Origin: a virus
Reading direction: 5' to 3' (one strand)
Length of the DNA stretch: 43,419 bases
IMG/VR virus record: IMGVR_UViG_3300020121_000419
Coordinates: 1 to 43,419 of that record
Shown here: one piece after another, positions 1 to 8,420 of the stretch
How the letters are laid out: each line of letters opens with the position of its first letter
How positions within the stretch are numbered: position 1 is the first letter of the stretch
Made by a program: the position numbers and the translations under genes
The notes under the pieces: generated by a model
Seen by the model: the letters and a program-made list of their open reading frames with translations, nothing else
Told to the model about the DNA's origin: nothing
Database searches by the model: none

Positions 1-425
1 AGGATGCGCTGAATCACCGTCGCGCTGGAAACGAGAAAGCGCAGCACATCGCCACGCGCAATCTGGACTGTCCAGCCGACCAGCGTCTCGTCGGCGTAGT
101 ACCTGCCCGAGACAAGGTTCAGGGGAGAGCTACCAATGATGCTGACGAAACTCGGCGCGGAGCCGACGACTGGCGATGCCTTGTCGATGGTGGCCAGCAC
201 CGAGCCCGTAACGCCATCGAACTCGATCAGGTACGCGCCCGTGATGATCGCGTTGAAATCCACACGCAGCGCTGCGGCGATGCCCGCTACCAGTACGCTC
301 GCGCCGTCGCCGATCACCACATTGATCGTGTCGATCTCGGGATAGGGCACGCCCCGTCCGCCCTCCGACCACTGGCGGATGATGGCGATGTCTTCGGCCA
401 GACGCTGCTGCACGGACTGCGTCAT
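1..425 (-). CDS. Partial virion protein, open at left edge
   Basis: ATG at 425 overlaps the TGA of the upstream tail-tip gene (422-424), so translation is probably coupled. The frame runs open for 141 codons to the window edge. It starts with a polar helix (MTQSVQQRLAEDIAIIRQW), then a beta-rich stretch with alternating hydrophobics ending ...VGWTVQIARGDVLRFLV. This resembles short beta-sandwich proteins I know from many phage tail modules, where the domain ends a few residues after this point. The gene is probably nearly complete. Its position directly after the tail tip suggests a fibre or host-contact role; this is inferred from context. Confidence 0.7.
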   Translation of the reverse strand, partial: MTQSVQQRLAEDIAIIRQWSEGGRGVPYPEIDTINVVIGDGASVLVAGIAAALRVDFNAIITGAYLIEFDGVTGSVLATIDKASPVVGSAPSFVSIIGSSPLNLVSGRYYADETLVGWTVQIARGDVLRFLVSSATVIQRI

Positions 426-2035
426 GCCAGTGCCTGCACCTCGTCGAGCATGTGCTGCAGGTCAGCGGTCATGCCCGCCAGCCCGCCGCCGAGGTAGCTC
501 AGGCGCTGGGTGAAGCCCCGATCGTCCACGCTGATCTCCAGCGACTGCACCCACACGTTCTCGGCGAGCCCGAGCGCGCCGACGGTGCCACCGGGACCGC
601 CCTGCACCAGGTGCGTCTGCGCGATGCCGAAGGTGTCTTCGCGCCAGGTCTCCAGCGAACCGCTGACGATCTCGCGGTTGTATTCCAACTCGAGCGCGCC
701 AGCGAGCACCTCGCACGACATGCCCGTCAGCGGCGCGCCGGTGATGCCGTCGACCGCGTCGTGGGTGTCCTTTTCGAGCATGTCCGAGGAGAACTGGTAG
801 GTGTGCTTGCTGGTCGAGGGCTGGAAAGGGTTCGACGACTGGATGGCGAACTGGTAGGGCCCGAGATTCGACCCACGGTCGATGCCCTTGACCACGAAGT
901 AGTTGCGGGTCTGGCTGATCGACCGCGTGAACTGCCCTGACAGGATGTCGATGCCTTCGGTCAGCGTGAACTCGGCCGTGTCCTGAGGCCGACCGCCGAC
1001 GCGAATGCGGTACACGTCACCACCCAGCGTCTCGAAGGTGCGAAAGCGCCCGCCGGCGTTGGGGTTGCTGTCATCGAGCTCGGCGTCGATGGCGTCGTAG
1101 CGCTCGATGTAGCTCATCGCCGTCTCGCCCTGATCCTGATACTGCGGCACGGAGTTGATGCCCGCGCCACCCGAGCGCCACAGAAATGGCATGGGCGTCA
1201 CGCCGCCGCCGTACACCTCAGTACTGCCGCTGATGTTCGCCGCGTCATACGGCACGCTGGCTTTATCGAGCGCCGCCTTGACGATGTCAGCGGCCGAGCC
1301 AGCCAGGGTGCCCACCAGATCGGGAATCAACAGGCCGCCCGAACCGGTCCACGGATCGTAGACCGTCTCCTCGCCGTTTTCGTATTCGATGGCGCGGATC
1401 AGGAAGCCGTGCGCCAGTGTCGTAACGCTGGCCGGGTTCGTCGAGTACTGGAAGTCGCGGATGAGCCCGACGAAGCGGGTGATGGTGTTGCTCCCCGCGC
1501 CCATGACCACGGTGATCTCCTGGTCGTAATCGGAGCCCGAGGGGCGTGTGGCCGTGACAATCTGACATTCGCCCGTGCGCATCTCGAAGCCGTAGCTGAC
1601 CCTGGCCGACAGGATGTTGGTCCACTCGGCGCTGGGCGTCGAGGCGCTGACGCTGACCTGACGCACCAGCACCGCGCCACCGGATGGGATCAGCCAGAAC
1701 TCCACGCTGGCGATGTGGAGGTCGGCGGGCGTCACGCGCGAGCGCTGCATGCTGACGAAGATGACGTCGATGCCGCCGGGCTCCTCGCTGTAGGACAGCG
1801 TGCCCTGGGTGCCGACCACCCCCTCGAAGGTAGTCAGCGAGCCGTACGAGTCGAAGCGCGCGTTGCCGCGGATTTTGGTGACGGTCTTGCCAATGCGGTC
1901 CACCACGCTCTGCCCGCCGGGGATCACGCGCTCGCTCATCGTCTGCTCAGTCTGCCGCGTGGGTGGATCGACCAGCAGATGGAACGCCAGCTCGGTACCC
2001 GCGCCGAGTCCGTCGCTCGGGGTGTAGGTCGCCAT
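422..2035 (-). CDS. Tail tip / baseplate hub-like protein
   Basis: 537 aa. ATG at 2035 overlaps the TGA of the tape-measure gene. The N-terminal half is beta-rich. The middle has TAMSYIERYDAIDAELDD followed by a beta domain around residues 330-450 that resembles hub proteins of the late-control-D / distal-tail class (QFTRSISQTRNYFVVKG). The place right after the tape measure is where siphoviruses encode distal tail or tail-associated hub proteins. The exact family is not certain. No hydrolase motif is seen. Confidence 0.7.
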   Translation of the reverse strand: MATYTPSDGLGAGTELAFHLLVDPPTRQTEQTMSERVIPGGQSVVDRIGKTVTKIRGNARFDSYGSLTTFEGVVGTQGTLSYSEEPGGIDVIFVSMQRSRVTPADLHIASVEFWLIPSGGAVLVRQVSVSASTPSAEWTNILSARVSYGFEMRTGECQIVTATRPSGSDYDQEITVVMGAGSNTITRFVGLIRDFQYSTNPASVTTLAHGFLIRAIEYENGEETVYDPWTGSGGLLIPDLVGTLAGSAADIVKAALDKASVPYDAANISGSTEVYGGGVTPMPFLWRSGGAGINSVPQYQDQGETAMSYIERYDAIDAELDDSNPNAGGRFRTFETLGGDVYRIRVGGRPQDTAEFTLTEGIDILSGQFTRSISQTRNYFVVKGIDRGSNLGPYQFAIQSSNPFQPSTSKHTYQFSSDMLEKDTHDAVDGITGAPLTGMSCEVLAGALELEYNREIVSGSLETWREDTFGIAQTHLVQGGPGGTVGALGLAENVWVQSLEISVDDRGFTQRLSYLGGGLAGMTADLQHMLDEVQALA

Positions 2036-4500
2036 CAGGCTGGCTGCCCCGCGATCAGCTGTGAGCTGGCCCCGCGCTTATCGACGCTCTTGATCGCACC
2101 ATCGATGGCGTCCAGTACTGCCTGGCCGGCGAGGTTGACGATGTTGGTGCGGTCGGTATCGGTCAGTGCGCCCAGGTTCGCGCCATTGACGATGACGTTG
2201 ATCGCCTGCACGGTGAGTTCCACGGTGCGCTGCGCGGCGTCCTTGGCCGCCGTGGCGATCTGACTCAGCAGATCGATCTGCTGCTTCTGGTATTCGAACG
2301 GCTGCAGCGCGGACTGCAGGATCAGCGTCTGGGCGCGCTGCTCGTTGGAGATGTCTTCTACGGCACGGGAAGCAGGCAGTGTGGCCATCTGCGTCTGCAG
2401 CGCGGCAATATCCGTCTCGGGATTTCGCCGCGTGAGCGCGGTTGCTCTGGCCAGCGCCGCCTGGCGCTCGTCCATCGAGCGGTCCGGGCTCTGCGCGATG
2501 AGCGTGTTCAGGCGGATCTGGTTCTGCAGGTCTTGTTGTGCTCGAGACGATGGCAGAGCTGCCTGCTGTGCCCGAAGCTGAGCGAGGCTCGCCTGATTCT
2601 GTAACTCAACCAGGCGCTCTTGCGTCGGCAGTGCCTGCAGCTTGATGCGCGCCTCGTCGGCGGTCAGCGACAGTTGTTGGCTCTTGTAGTCCACCAGCAG
2701 TCGTGCCGCCGTGATCTCGTTGGACTGCGCCTGCGCGAGGGCCTGCTGCGCCGGGACGAGTTGCGTGGCAACATTCAGGACTTGCTCGTTGTGCGCGGCA
2801 ATCGCGAGTGCCGAATTGGCGGCGCGATCAGCCTGGTCAGCCACACCGCCAATTGCCCCGCCTGCGGTTTGCGCTGCGCCTGCCACCTGCTGGAGCACAC
2901 CAGGAAGATTCATCAACGCCGCGCTCCCGACGGTGCCCAGTACCTTGGCTGCGGTCTGGAGCGCGTCGATGCCGGTCTGGTCCTTCAACGCGTTGTTGGC
3001 GTCCTGAATAGCGTCGACCACGGGCTTGATCGCCTGTTGGGCTGCCTGAGCCTCAGCCGGCAGGTCCTGAATCGGCTTGCCGATGTCGGGAAAGATCTCG
3101 TTGATCTTGGCCTGCAGCGCATCCAGCGCGGCGATCTCGTTCTTGAAACCGGGATCCTGCCCGCCTGCGGAACGCGCGACTGTCAACGCATTGAACTTGC
3201 CAAAGGCGTCGATCACTGAATTGACCTTGTCGAGGATGCCGCCCAGCGCACCGATGACCCCCGGGCCAGTGGTCGAAACGAAACGATCCCATTCCTGGCT
3301 GAGTTTGCCCTGTGCCTCGCGCAACGAATCGAGTTGAGGAGCGCTGGTCGCTGCCTGAGAGCCAAGCTGCTGCAGCGCGGTCTGGGTCCGCAACATCGCC
3401 TGTGTGGCCGGATCAAGCTGATTGAAAACCTCGGCTGTCGCGCCACCAAGCTGGTTGAAGGCGATGTAGCCGGCGTCAAGCTGCAGGTTGAGCGTCTGCG
3501 CTGCCTGAGCGTTGCCCTGAATGGCCTGCGTCAGCAGGTTCATCGTCTGGGCCACATCGATGCCGTGGATGCGCGAGAGCAACACCGCTGCGGCCTCGAG
3601 CCCCTTCGTCTGGTCGGGACTAAAGCCAACCTGCCGTCCGAACTGCTGCGCGGCGGTACCTGCCTGCAAGAGCGCCGTCTGCGCCACGTTAGCTTGCTCT
3701 GAGACCGTGGCTGCCCAACTCTGAAATGCCGCCGCGTTCTGACCAAAGGTGATCGAGTTGTCGCGCAGGGCTTGCTGGGCTTTGAGTGAGTCGTCAATCA
3801 ACGCCTGGAACACGTCGTGGAGCTCGGCGCCCGCCGCGCGGTAGATCGAAAAGCCGATGCCCACACCGACGAGCGCGCCGGCGAAGCGAACGATGCTCAG
3901 GTTGCTGACGGCTGCCTTCTCACCAATGTCCTTGGTCGCATCGGCAGCTTCGCGAAGACGAGCCACGGCAGCTGGTGGCGCGTCGAGTGCGCCGGGAATC
4001 GCTCCGCCCGGGCCAACGGCTCGAGCCCGTTCGCGAAGGAGTTGCTGGAACTGACGCTCCTGGGCGATGCGGGTCTGGTACAGCCGTGCCTGCTGCTGTG
4101 GATCGTCGAGGCTCTCTGCCGACTGGCGCGCGTTCATGAGCGTGGCGAACGCTGTCGAGGGCTGGTACGCCTTGGCGGCTTCCTCAGCTTGCGCCTGGAC
4201 GTCCTTGGTGATGCCGAAGGCTTCCGGACCGAGCGTGGGTGCCTGACCCATCGTCTTGCGGATCGCTTCGAACTGAGCGCGGAAGTTTTCCATCGTCGGC
4301 GCGAGACCGCGCATCGCCTGCTGCATGAAAGCGTTCATGGCGTTGGCGCTCGCCGACATCGCCGCGCCAGCTTGCTGCGTGGACTGCTGCGCCTGTTGAG
4401 CGACCTGTTGCGTCTCGGTGAGTGAATTGGCGACCTGGCGTGCGCCGCTGACATCGCCAATCGTCTTGATTGTGATGTCGACTTCTTCTTCAGACGCCAC
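2035..4500 (-). CDS. Tail tape measure protein
   Basis: 821 aa, one of the two largest genes here. It is rich in Gln, Ala and Ser. Long amphipathic coiled-coil stretches (residues 20-60, 120-190, 590-740) flank a hydrophobic segment (FAGALVGVGIGFSIYRAAGAE, about 207-227). The middle has the family-typical AQFGRQVGFSPDQTKGLEAA region. Start is GTG at 4500 with GAGG about 8 nt upstream. By the usual rule of about 1.5 angstrom per residue the tail would be near 120 nm; that is an inference. It follows the frameshifted tail chaperone, as in most siphoviruses, except that a plus-strand immunity gene lies between them. Confidence 0.93.
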   Translation of the reverse strand: MASEEEVDITIKTIGDVSGARQVANSLTETQQVAQQAQQSTQQAGAAMSASANAMNAFMQQAMRGLAPTMENFRAQFEAIRKTMGQAPTLGPEAFGITKDVQAQAEEAAKAYQPSTAFATLMNARQSAESLDDPQQQARLYQTRIAQERQFQQLLRERARAVGPGGAIPGALDAPPAAVARLREAADATKDIGEKAAVSNLSIVRFAGALVGVGIGFSIYRAAGAELHDVFQALIDDSLKAQQALRDNSITFGQNAAAFQSWAATVSEQANVAQTALLQAGTAAQQFGRQVGFSPDQTKGLEAAAVLLSRIHGIDVAQTMNLLTQAIQGNAQAAQTLNLQLDAGYIAFNQLGGATAEVFNQLDPATQAMLRTQTALQQLGSQAATSAPQLDSLREAQGKLSQEWDRFVSTTGPGVIGALGGILDKVNSVIDAFGKFNALTVARSAGGQDPGFKNEIAALDALQAKINEIFPDIGKPIQDLPAEAQAAQQAIKPVVDAIQDANNALKDQTGIDALQTAAKVLGTVGSAALMNLPGVLQQVAGAAQTAGGAIGGVADQADRAANSALAIAAHNEQVLNVATQLVPAQQALAQAQSNEITAARLLVDYKSQQLSLTADEARIKLQALPTQERLVELQNQASLAQLRAQQAALPSSRAQQDLQNQIRLNTLIAQSPDRSMDERQAALARATALTRRNPETDIAALQTQMATLPASRAVEDISNEQRAQTLILQSALQPFEYQKQQIDLLSQIATAAKDAAQRTVELTVQAINVIVNGANLGALTDTDRTNIVNLAGQAVLDAIDGAIKSVDKRGASSQLIAGQPA

Positions 4501-4605
4501 GCGTTAAACCTCGTCTTAACTCGGGCTTAGTAGTCATGCGGTATGGTCCGAGACGTCCGCCGAGTTGCGCCTGATCAGCGCTCGTGAGTCTGGCGAGACC
4601 CATAG

Positions 4606-4651
4606 CCGCCGGGGCTCGGCGGACAGCTCGCACCGTATGGGAGGTGTCTTC
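4606..4651 (+). promoter_or_regulatory. Leader hairpin and ribosome site of the immunity gene
   Basis: CCGCCG (4606-4611) and CGGCGG (4617-4622) form a 6-bp stem with a 5-nt loop. Then comes GGAGGTGTCTTC (4640-4651), which puts GGAGG 7 nt before the GTG at 4652. CACC (4631-4634 region) can pair with GGTG of the ribosome site. The same 12-mer precedes the plus-strand gene at 38295. A TATGGT hexamer (about 4541-4546) could be a -10, but I see no good -35. Confidence 0.5.
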
Positions 4652-4900
4652 GTGAAATTTCTGCTGCTTGTCGCGGCGTTCTTTGGTATTGCCTTTGCGA
4701 TTGGTAATCAGCCCAGCATTGCACTGATCATTGCTGGCGTCCTGGTCTATTTCCTGCCGTGGCTGGTCGCGCTCGGACGGGGCAAGCGCAACACCGTGTC
4801 TATCTTCGTGTTGAACCTGCTGCTCGGCTGGACGCTGGTTGGATGGGTCGTATCGCTCGTGTGGGCGACGACCAATGACACGGCAGTCGTGGTCGCGTAG
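4652..4900 (+). CDS. Superinfection immunity protein (Imm-like membrane protein)
   Basis: 82 aa. GTG at 4652 is chosen over the upstream ATG at 4637 because GGAGG lies 7 nt before it. There are three hydrophobic segments, and the core YFLPWLVALGRGKRN ... LLLGWTLVGWVVSLVWA matches the superinfection immunity family (phage T4 Imm and bacterial relatives). T4 Imm sits in the inner membrane and blocks DNA injection by related phages. The gene is on the opposite strand to all tail genes, wedged between tape measure and chaperone. It ends one base before the chaperone stop. This is a moron-type arrangement: an independently expressed gene, plausibly active in a lysogen. Confidence 0.88.
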   Translation: MKFLLLVAAFFGIAFAIGNQPSIALIIAGVLVYFLPWLVALGRGKRNTVSIFVLNLLLGWTLVGWVVSLVWATTNDTAVVVA

Positions 4901-4901
4901 T

Positions 4902-5458
4902 TCAATCGTCATCTTCGAGCACCACATCGTCGTCCGGACCCATGCCTGCCCAGGCGCGCGAGACCTCGCCCTCAACCGCCAGCATGCTGAGCAGCCACTG
5001 ACGCTGGTCGGCGTCCACGTCCTGCCAGTACAGCGGGCTGGTGCCGCTGAAGCGGTCGGCGAGCAGAATCGGCACATAGACAGGTGGTGGCCCTACGCCG
5101 GCGCGGTGCTCTGGGCTACGCCGTTGGTCCGAGAGGAAGTGTCGGAGTTGGCGTCGCGTGCTTTTGGGATCGCAGCAGAGTCGCTCATCGCCTCGACGTA
5201 GCGCAGCACGAGCGTGTTGAGCACGTCGATGGGCAGGTCGCGCGGGCCCAGACCATCTTTCGGCAACGGCATCGGTGTGCCGTCCTCATTGAGAAAGTTC
5301 CACTTCAGCACGATCTGACTGAGCGCCGCCCAGAACACATCGCGGTCGGGATTGAGGAAGTCGTCATAGGTCCGTGCGCGGATGTTCAGGCGCATCTCGG
5401 CGTACCAACCGTCGTAGCCGATCTCGTCCAGACGAATCGAGACGAAGTGGATCGGCAT
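4902..5458 (-). CDS. Tail assembly chaperone, frameshifted long form (GT-like)
   Basis: The short form ends at 5093. A -1 shift at C-CCA-AAA (5168-5162) gives a continuous frame to TGA at 4902-4904, 185 aa in all. The extension contains VPILLADRFSGTSPLYWQDV and DQRQWLLSMLAVEGEVSRAW, very like the T part of G/GT-type chaperones. In lambda, G and GT bind the tape measure before tube polymerisation. The length is consistent: 557 nt plus one re-read base equals 186 codons. No stop interrupts the -1 frame between the slip site and 4904. Confidence 0.85.
5093..5458 (-). CDS. Tail assembly chaperone, short form (G-like)
   Basis: 121 aa from ATG at 5458, which lies 20 nt after the stop of the preceding gene; a longer reading from 5506 would overlap that gene and lacks support. 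The protein starts MPIHFVSIRLDEIGYDGW and has the mixed-charge profile of tail chaperones (FWAALSQIVLKWNFLNEDG, then LPIDVLNTLVLRYVEAM). The C-terminal tail after the slip site is low-complexity (ANSDTSSRTNGVAQSTAPA). It is the major product if most ribosomes do not slip. Confidence 0.82.
   Translation of the reverse strand: MPIHFVSIRLDEIGYDGWYAEMRLNIRARTYDDFLNPDRDVFWAALSQIVLKWNFLNEDGTPMPLPKDGLGPRDLPIDVLNTLVLRYVEAMSDSAAIPKARDANSDTSSRTNGVAQSTAPA
5162..5168 (-). other. -1 ribosomal frameshift slippery heptamer
   Basis: On the minus strand the heptamer is C CCA AAA with CCA and AAA as zero-frame codons, an exact X-XXY-YYZ slip site. It sits 69 nt before the zero-frame stop. The -1 frame stays open and encodes the conserved chaperone extension. 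GC-rich sequence follows that could fold; I did not model it. Confidence 0.82.
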
Positions 5459-5477
5459 GCTCGGAGCGGTCACTGGC

Positions 5478-5705
5478 TTAGCTCTCCGGGGCAAGGCTGC
5501 AGTCACAGTCAGGGAATCGGCGCTGGTGGTTGATGAAGATCTTCTGCTTCAGGCTCGCGCGGTCGAAAAACTCCGGGCGCGTGACGAAGCTGTCCGCTGG
5601 CCAGGTCGTGCCGTGAGGGCACTGGACCCAGCCGCGATCACGCACGGGCGTGCTGGCGTCGGAGAACAGCGTCTGTGGCTGTTCCACGAACGTGGCGACA
5701 GACAC
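5478..5705 (-). CDS. Small virion-associated protein with CxHG-HxCxC module
   Basis: 75 aa between tail tube and tail chaperone. The second half carries C29-P-H31-G, then NH60-Q, then DC67-D-C69. The same pattern occurs twice in the gene at 7167-8420 and once in the small gene at 17525-17740. The spacing of Cys and His suggests a bound metal ion or a disulphide-stabilised fold. I do not recognise a named family. Function is unknown; a decoration or accessory virion part is an inference from position. Confidence 0.75.
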   Translation of the reverse strand: MSVATFVEQPQTLFSDASTPVRDRGWVQCPHGTTWPADSFVTRPEFFDRASLKQKIFINHQRRFPDCDCSLAPES

Positions 5706-5710
5706 GCCGG

Positions 5711-6112
5711 CTACAAGGCGTTGGTCATCGAGCCGCGCGCGGTCCAGTTGCCCGTGATGGTGATGGCTGTATCCACTGCCTCACGGATGCTGTAGTCCAC
5801 CCAGGCTGGCCCGCCGAAGTAGCGCGTCATCATCGCGCTGTGCGGATAGAGCGCGATCTGGGTGCCCGAGAGGCTATTGGACGCGGCACGCAGCGTGTTG
5901 TCGTCCGCTGCCCAGAACCCCTCGATGGTGCCGCGAGCGGCAGGAAAGCCAAGCACCTCAGTCTTGTTGAGCGCGCCGAACTCGGTGACGTCGATCTTGT
6001 CGGTCGACAGGTCCAGGGTGAAGGCGCGAAAACCACCCGCGAGCACTGGCGGGGTGACCGCGTCCACGCTCAGATAGACCAGACCGTTTCGACCCGCGTA
6101 TTTGATCGCCAT
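5711..6112 (-). CDS. Major tail (tube) protein
   Basis: 133 aa. ATG at 6112 has AAAGGAG 8 nt upstream, and the preceding gene stops at 6115, so longer readings are rejected. The pattern TDKIDVTEFGALNKTEVLGF, then GTIEGFWAADDNT, LYPHSAMMTRYFGG and ITITGNWTARGS is typical of siphovirus tail tube subunits with the compact beta-sandwich. The position between tail terminator cassette and chaperone fits. It is short but within the family range. Confidence 0.85.
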   Translation of the reverse strand: MAIKYAGRNGLVYLSVDAVTPPVLAGGFRAFTLDLSTDKIDVTEFGALNKTEVLGFPAARGTIEGFWAADDNTLRAASNSLSGTQIALYPHSAMMTRYFGGPAWVDYSIREAVDTAITITGNWTARGSMTNAL

Positions 6113-6114
6113 GG

Positions 6115-7170
6115 CTAGGCTCCTTTGGAGACCGCCCCGATACGTTCGAGGTCGGCCAGGGCTTGTGCCGCGCGTGCGGCGTAGGTGTGGGACACGACCA
6201 GTTCGCGTGCCCGCTCGGCGCAACGAAGGCGCCAGTCGGCGTCGTCGAGGGCTGCCCGCAACAGCGCCTGCAGTTCCTGCGGGCTCGTGAAACCTGGAAC
6301 CGTCGAGCCGAAGATCTCACCGACCTCTGCTCGAGCCTGGCTGATTTGAAAAAGGCCACACGCCGCGAGCTCGAACGTGCGCGGGTTGGCGCTTTCCGCG
6401 CCGGTGCGATGCGGCACGTTGCGCCCGTACGTCGTACTGGTCCTGAACAGGTTCAAGCCGACCTTCGCTTTGCGATACAGCCGCAGCGCCTCGGAGTTCG
6501 GGACGCTCGGACCGCGCACGTAGTCTCGCAACCGCGCGCGCGACCCGAGCAATCCCCACTCGCCGTACAGACCGAGATCGATCCCGGTCCAATTGATCGC
6601 ACTCAGAAGCTCGATACGTTCAATGAAGCCCGTACCGACAAAGACCACGTCGTGGGAGGGGACGGTGGGGTCTAGCTCTTCCTCGGGGCGATGCACCGGC
6701 GGGTAGTAAGCGTGGGGGAGATAGCCGCCACGCAGCGTGCGAGTGCTCGTGCGCTCATTGGTCCAGCACCAATCGACCAGCTGGGCAACCCGAAGCTGCT
6801 GCAGATCCTCGTACGGGCTCTCGGTAAACAGCACCGCGACCTTCAGCCCGGCGCGTTTCATCAGGATCAACGCATCGGGATGCAGATACATCGCCGAGAC
6901 AACAAAGACCCAGTCCACGTCGAAGCGCAGCGCCATCTCCAGCGCTTCAACGCCGGCGCGGTACAGCGTGTCTGCCCAACTCGGGCGGTCGTCAAGCTGC
7001 TTTCCCCGCGCGATCCACTGGTTCATCAGCCAGCGCATCGCCAGCGATAAACGCGCCTCGAGCGCATACAGCCGCAGATCGATGCCCATGCCGCGGAACG
7101 CGGCCGCGTAGCCGTTCTCCACATCGCGTGTGGAGGTCGCAGTCCCGGCACCGACCAGCAACAACTTCAT
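6115..7170 (-). CDS. CgeB-like glycosyltransferase
   Basis: 351 aa from ATG at 7170, which overlaps the previous stop as ATGA. The N-terminus MKLLLVGAGTATSTRDVENG and FDVDWVFVVSAMYLHPDAL fit a Rossmann-type GT-B donor domain. The C-terminal part has SEALRLYRKAKVGLNLFR and NPRTFELAACGLFQIS, the nucleotide-sugar site of CgeB / glycosyl transferases group 1. It should move a sugar from a nucleotide donor; acceptor unknown. It lies directly upstream of the tail tube gene with 2 nt between, so the tube or another tail protein is a plausible acceptor. Confidence 0.82.
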   Translation of the reverse strand: MKLLLVGAGTATSTRDVENGYAAAFRGMGIDLRLYALEARLSLAMRWLMNQWIARGKQLDDRPSWADTLYRAGVEALEMALRFDVDWVFVVSAMYLHPDALILMKRAGLKVAVLFTESPYEDLQQLRVAQLVDWCWTNERTSTRTLRGGYLPHAYYPPVHRPEEELDPTVPSHDVVFVGTGFIERIELLSAINWTGIDLGLYGEWGLLGSRARLRDYVRGPSVPNSEALRLYRKAKVGLNLFRTSTTYGRNVPHRTGAESANPRTFELAACGLFQISQARAEVGEIFGSTVPGFTSPQELQALLRAALDDADWRLRCAERARELVVSHTYAARAAQALADLERIGAVSKGA

Positions 7171-8420
7171 GGCGGCGTAAGCACCGTGACGCTGGTGGCG
7201 TTCAGCGTCGACCCGGCGAGCACGTCCTGATATGCCAGCGCCGAGGAATTCTCGAAGCCGAGGCGCAACGTGAAGCCGGCTGCCAACTGGCCAGACCACG
7301 AGATCCGTCCAACCGCCTGACCGCCTTCTTCGAGAATCGGCGCGCGCGCAAAACTCTGACCCTGGATCAGCAGGTGGACATAGCCCGCCGCGCCCTGCGC
7401 GATGCTGCGTGACAGTGTCAGCCGCGCGCTTATGCCATAGACACCGAGTTGCTGGACCACCAGCCGTGAGCCGTTCCAGCTAAGCCCCGTGCCAGTCACC
7501 ACCGCGCCGTTTTCCGGAACCGGCTGGATCACGCCGCGCGCCACGCTCACCGCGTTACACGTCAGCACGGCTGTCGTGTCGGGTGCCGCGAGGGTATCGC
7601 CACACCCGAACAGGCGTTGATGGTTGCGGTAGGTCTCTGCCTGGACTGCCAGCAGATCTGGCCAGCCAATCGTGCCCTGCCAGACACCCGATTGTGCCCA
7701 GCCATGGGAACAGGTCACTCGTCCGCCGTACAGCTTCGGGTAGCTCGCCCAGATGCTGAAGGTAGCGCTACCTGCCGCCTGGGGTTCGACATCTTCAGCC
7801 GCAGCTTCGACTGGCTCGATCTCTGCCGGCAGCACGTAGCTCGGCGTCCACACGATGTTCAACGCGCAGTCGCAGTCGGGATACAGCGCCTGATGGTTGG
7901 CGAACGCCGGATCAGCCTGCTCCTCGAAGTTGCGATCATCCTGGATCGGCTGGTTGAGCCACACGCCGCTGCGTGTGATGCCATGCGGGCAGACAATGAC
8001 GCTGAACCAGTGCGTGGGATCAGCCGGTTCCATCGTCCAATCGGCCAGCGACTGCTGAGGCGTGAGCGCCAGGGTGAACACCACGTGGCAGGCCTGGTTG
8101 TTGCTGACGTTGGTGCCGCCATTGGCCAGACTTTCGACTGGCACGCTCCACGACAGATCCGCTTCCTGAGCCGCTGCGGCGGTGACGCGCCACACGCGCC
8201 AGTTACCCGGGTTGCCACCTTGCTCGGCGCGAACCGTGTCATCCAGCGCCAGCGCGGCGAAGGTATTGGTTAGATCCTGGCTCTGACTGTCAGCATTGGA
8301 AAAGTAGAGCTCGGTCGCCCCGCTCCAGTTGCGCGAGTCAGACTGGAAGGTGCCAGCCGACACGGGCGCCGTGCCACTACTCCACGTGTACTGCGCAACA
8401 AGTTGCTGCGTGTCGCTCAT
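7167..8420 (-). CDS. Virion surface protein: two CxHG modules and C-terminal jelly-roll
   Basis: 417 aa. ATG at 8420 has GGAGG upstream and overlaps the methyltransferase stop (ATGA). Residues 1-135 are a Thr/Ser-rich beta domain. Module 1 spans C144-PHG to NHQ and DC182-D-C184. Module 2 spans C237-SHG to NHQ and C273, but its last Cys is lost (GCGD). Residues about 290-417 look like a C1q/TNF-type jelly-roll (YGISARLTLSRS ... GYVHLLIQGQSF), a fold often used in phage fibres for trimerisation and glycan binding. It is probably exposed on the virion; this is inference. Confidence 0.7.
   Translation of the reverse strand: MSDTQQLVAQYTWSSGTAPVSAGTFQSDSRNWSGATELYFSNADSQSQDLTNTFAALALDDTVRAEQGGNPGNWRVWRVTAAAAQEADLSWSVPVESLANGGTNVSNNQACHVVFTLALTPQQSLADWTMEPADPTHWFSVIVCPHGITRSGVWLNQPIQDDRNFEEQADPAFANHQALYPDCDCALNIVWTPSYVLPAEIEPVEAAAEDVEPQAAGSATFSIWASYPKLYGGRVTCSHGWAQSGVWQGTIGWPDLLAVQAETYRNHQRLFGCGDTLAAPDTTAVLTCNAVSVARGVIQPVPENGAVVTGTGLSWNGSRLVVQQLGVYGISARLTLSRSIAQGAAGYVHLLIQGQSFARAPILEEGGQAVGRISWSGQLAAGFTLRLGFENSSALAYQDVLAGSTLNATSVTVLTPP

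Noticed and set aside
1409-2263. 284-codon plus-strand frame opposite tail tip and tape measure
   Set aside because: Antisense shadow spanning two genes on the other strand, no ribosome site.
4490-5077. 195-codon minus frame over the immunity gene
   Set aside because: It is antisense to the Imm-like gene and out of frame with the chaperone extension; composition is random-like.
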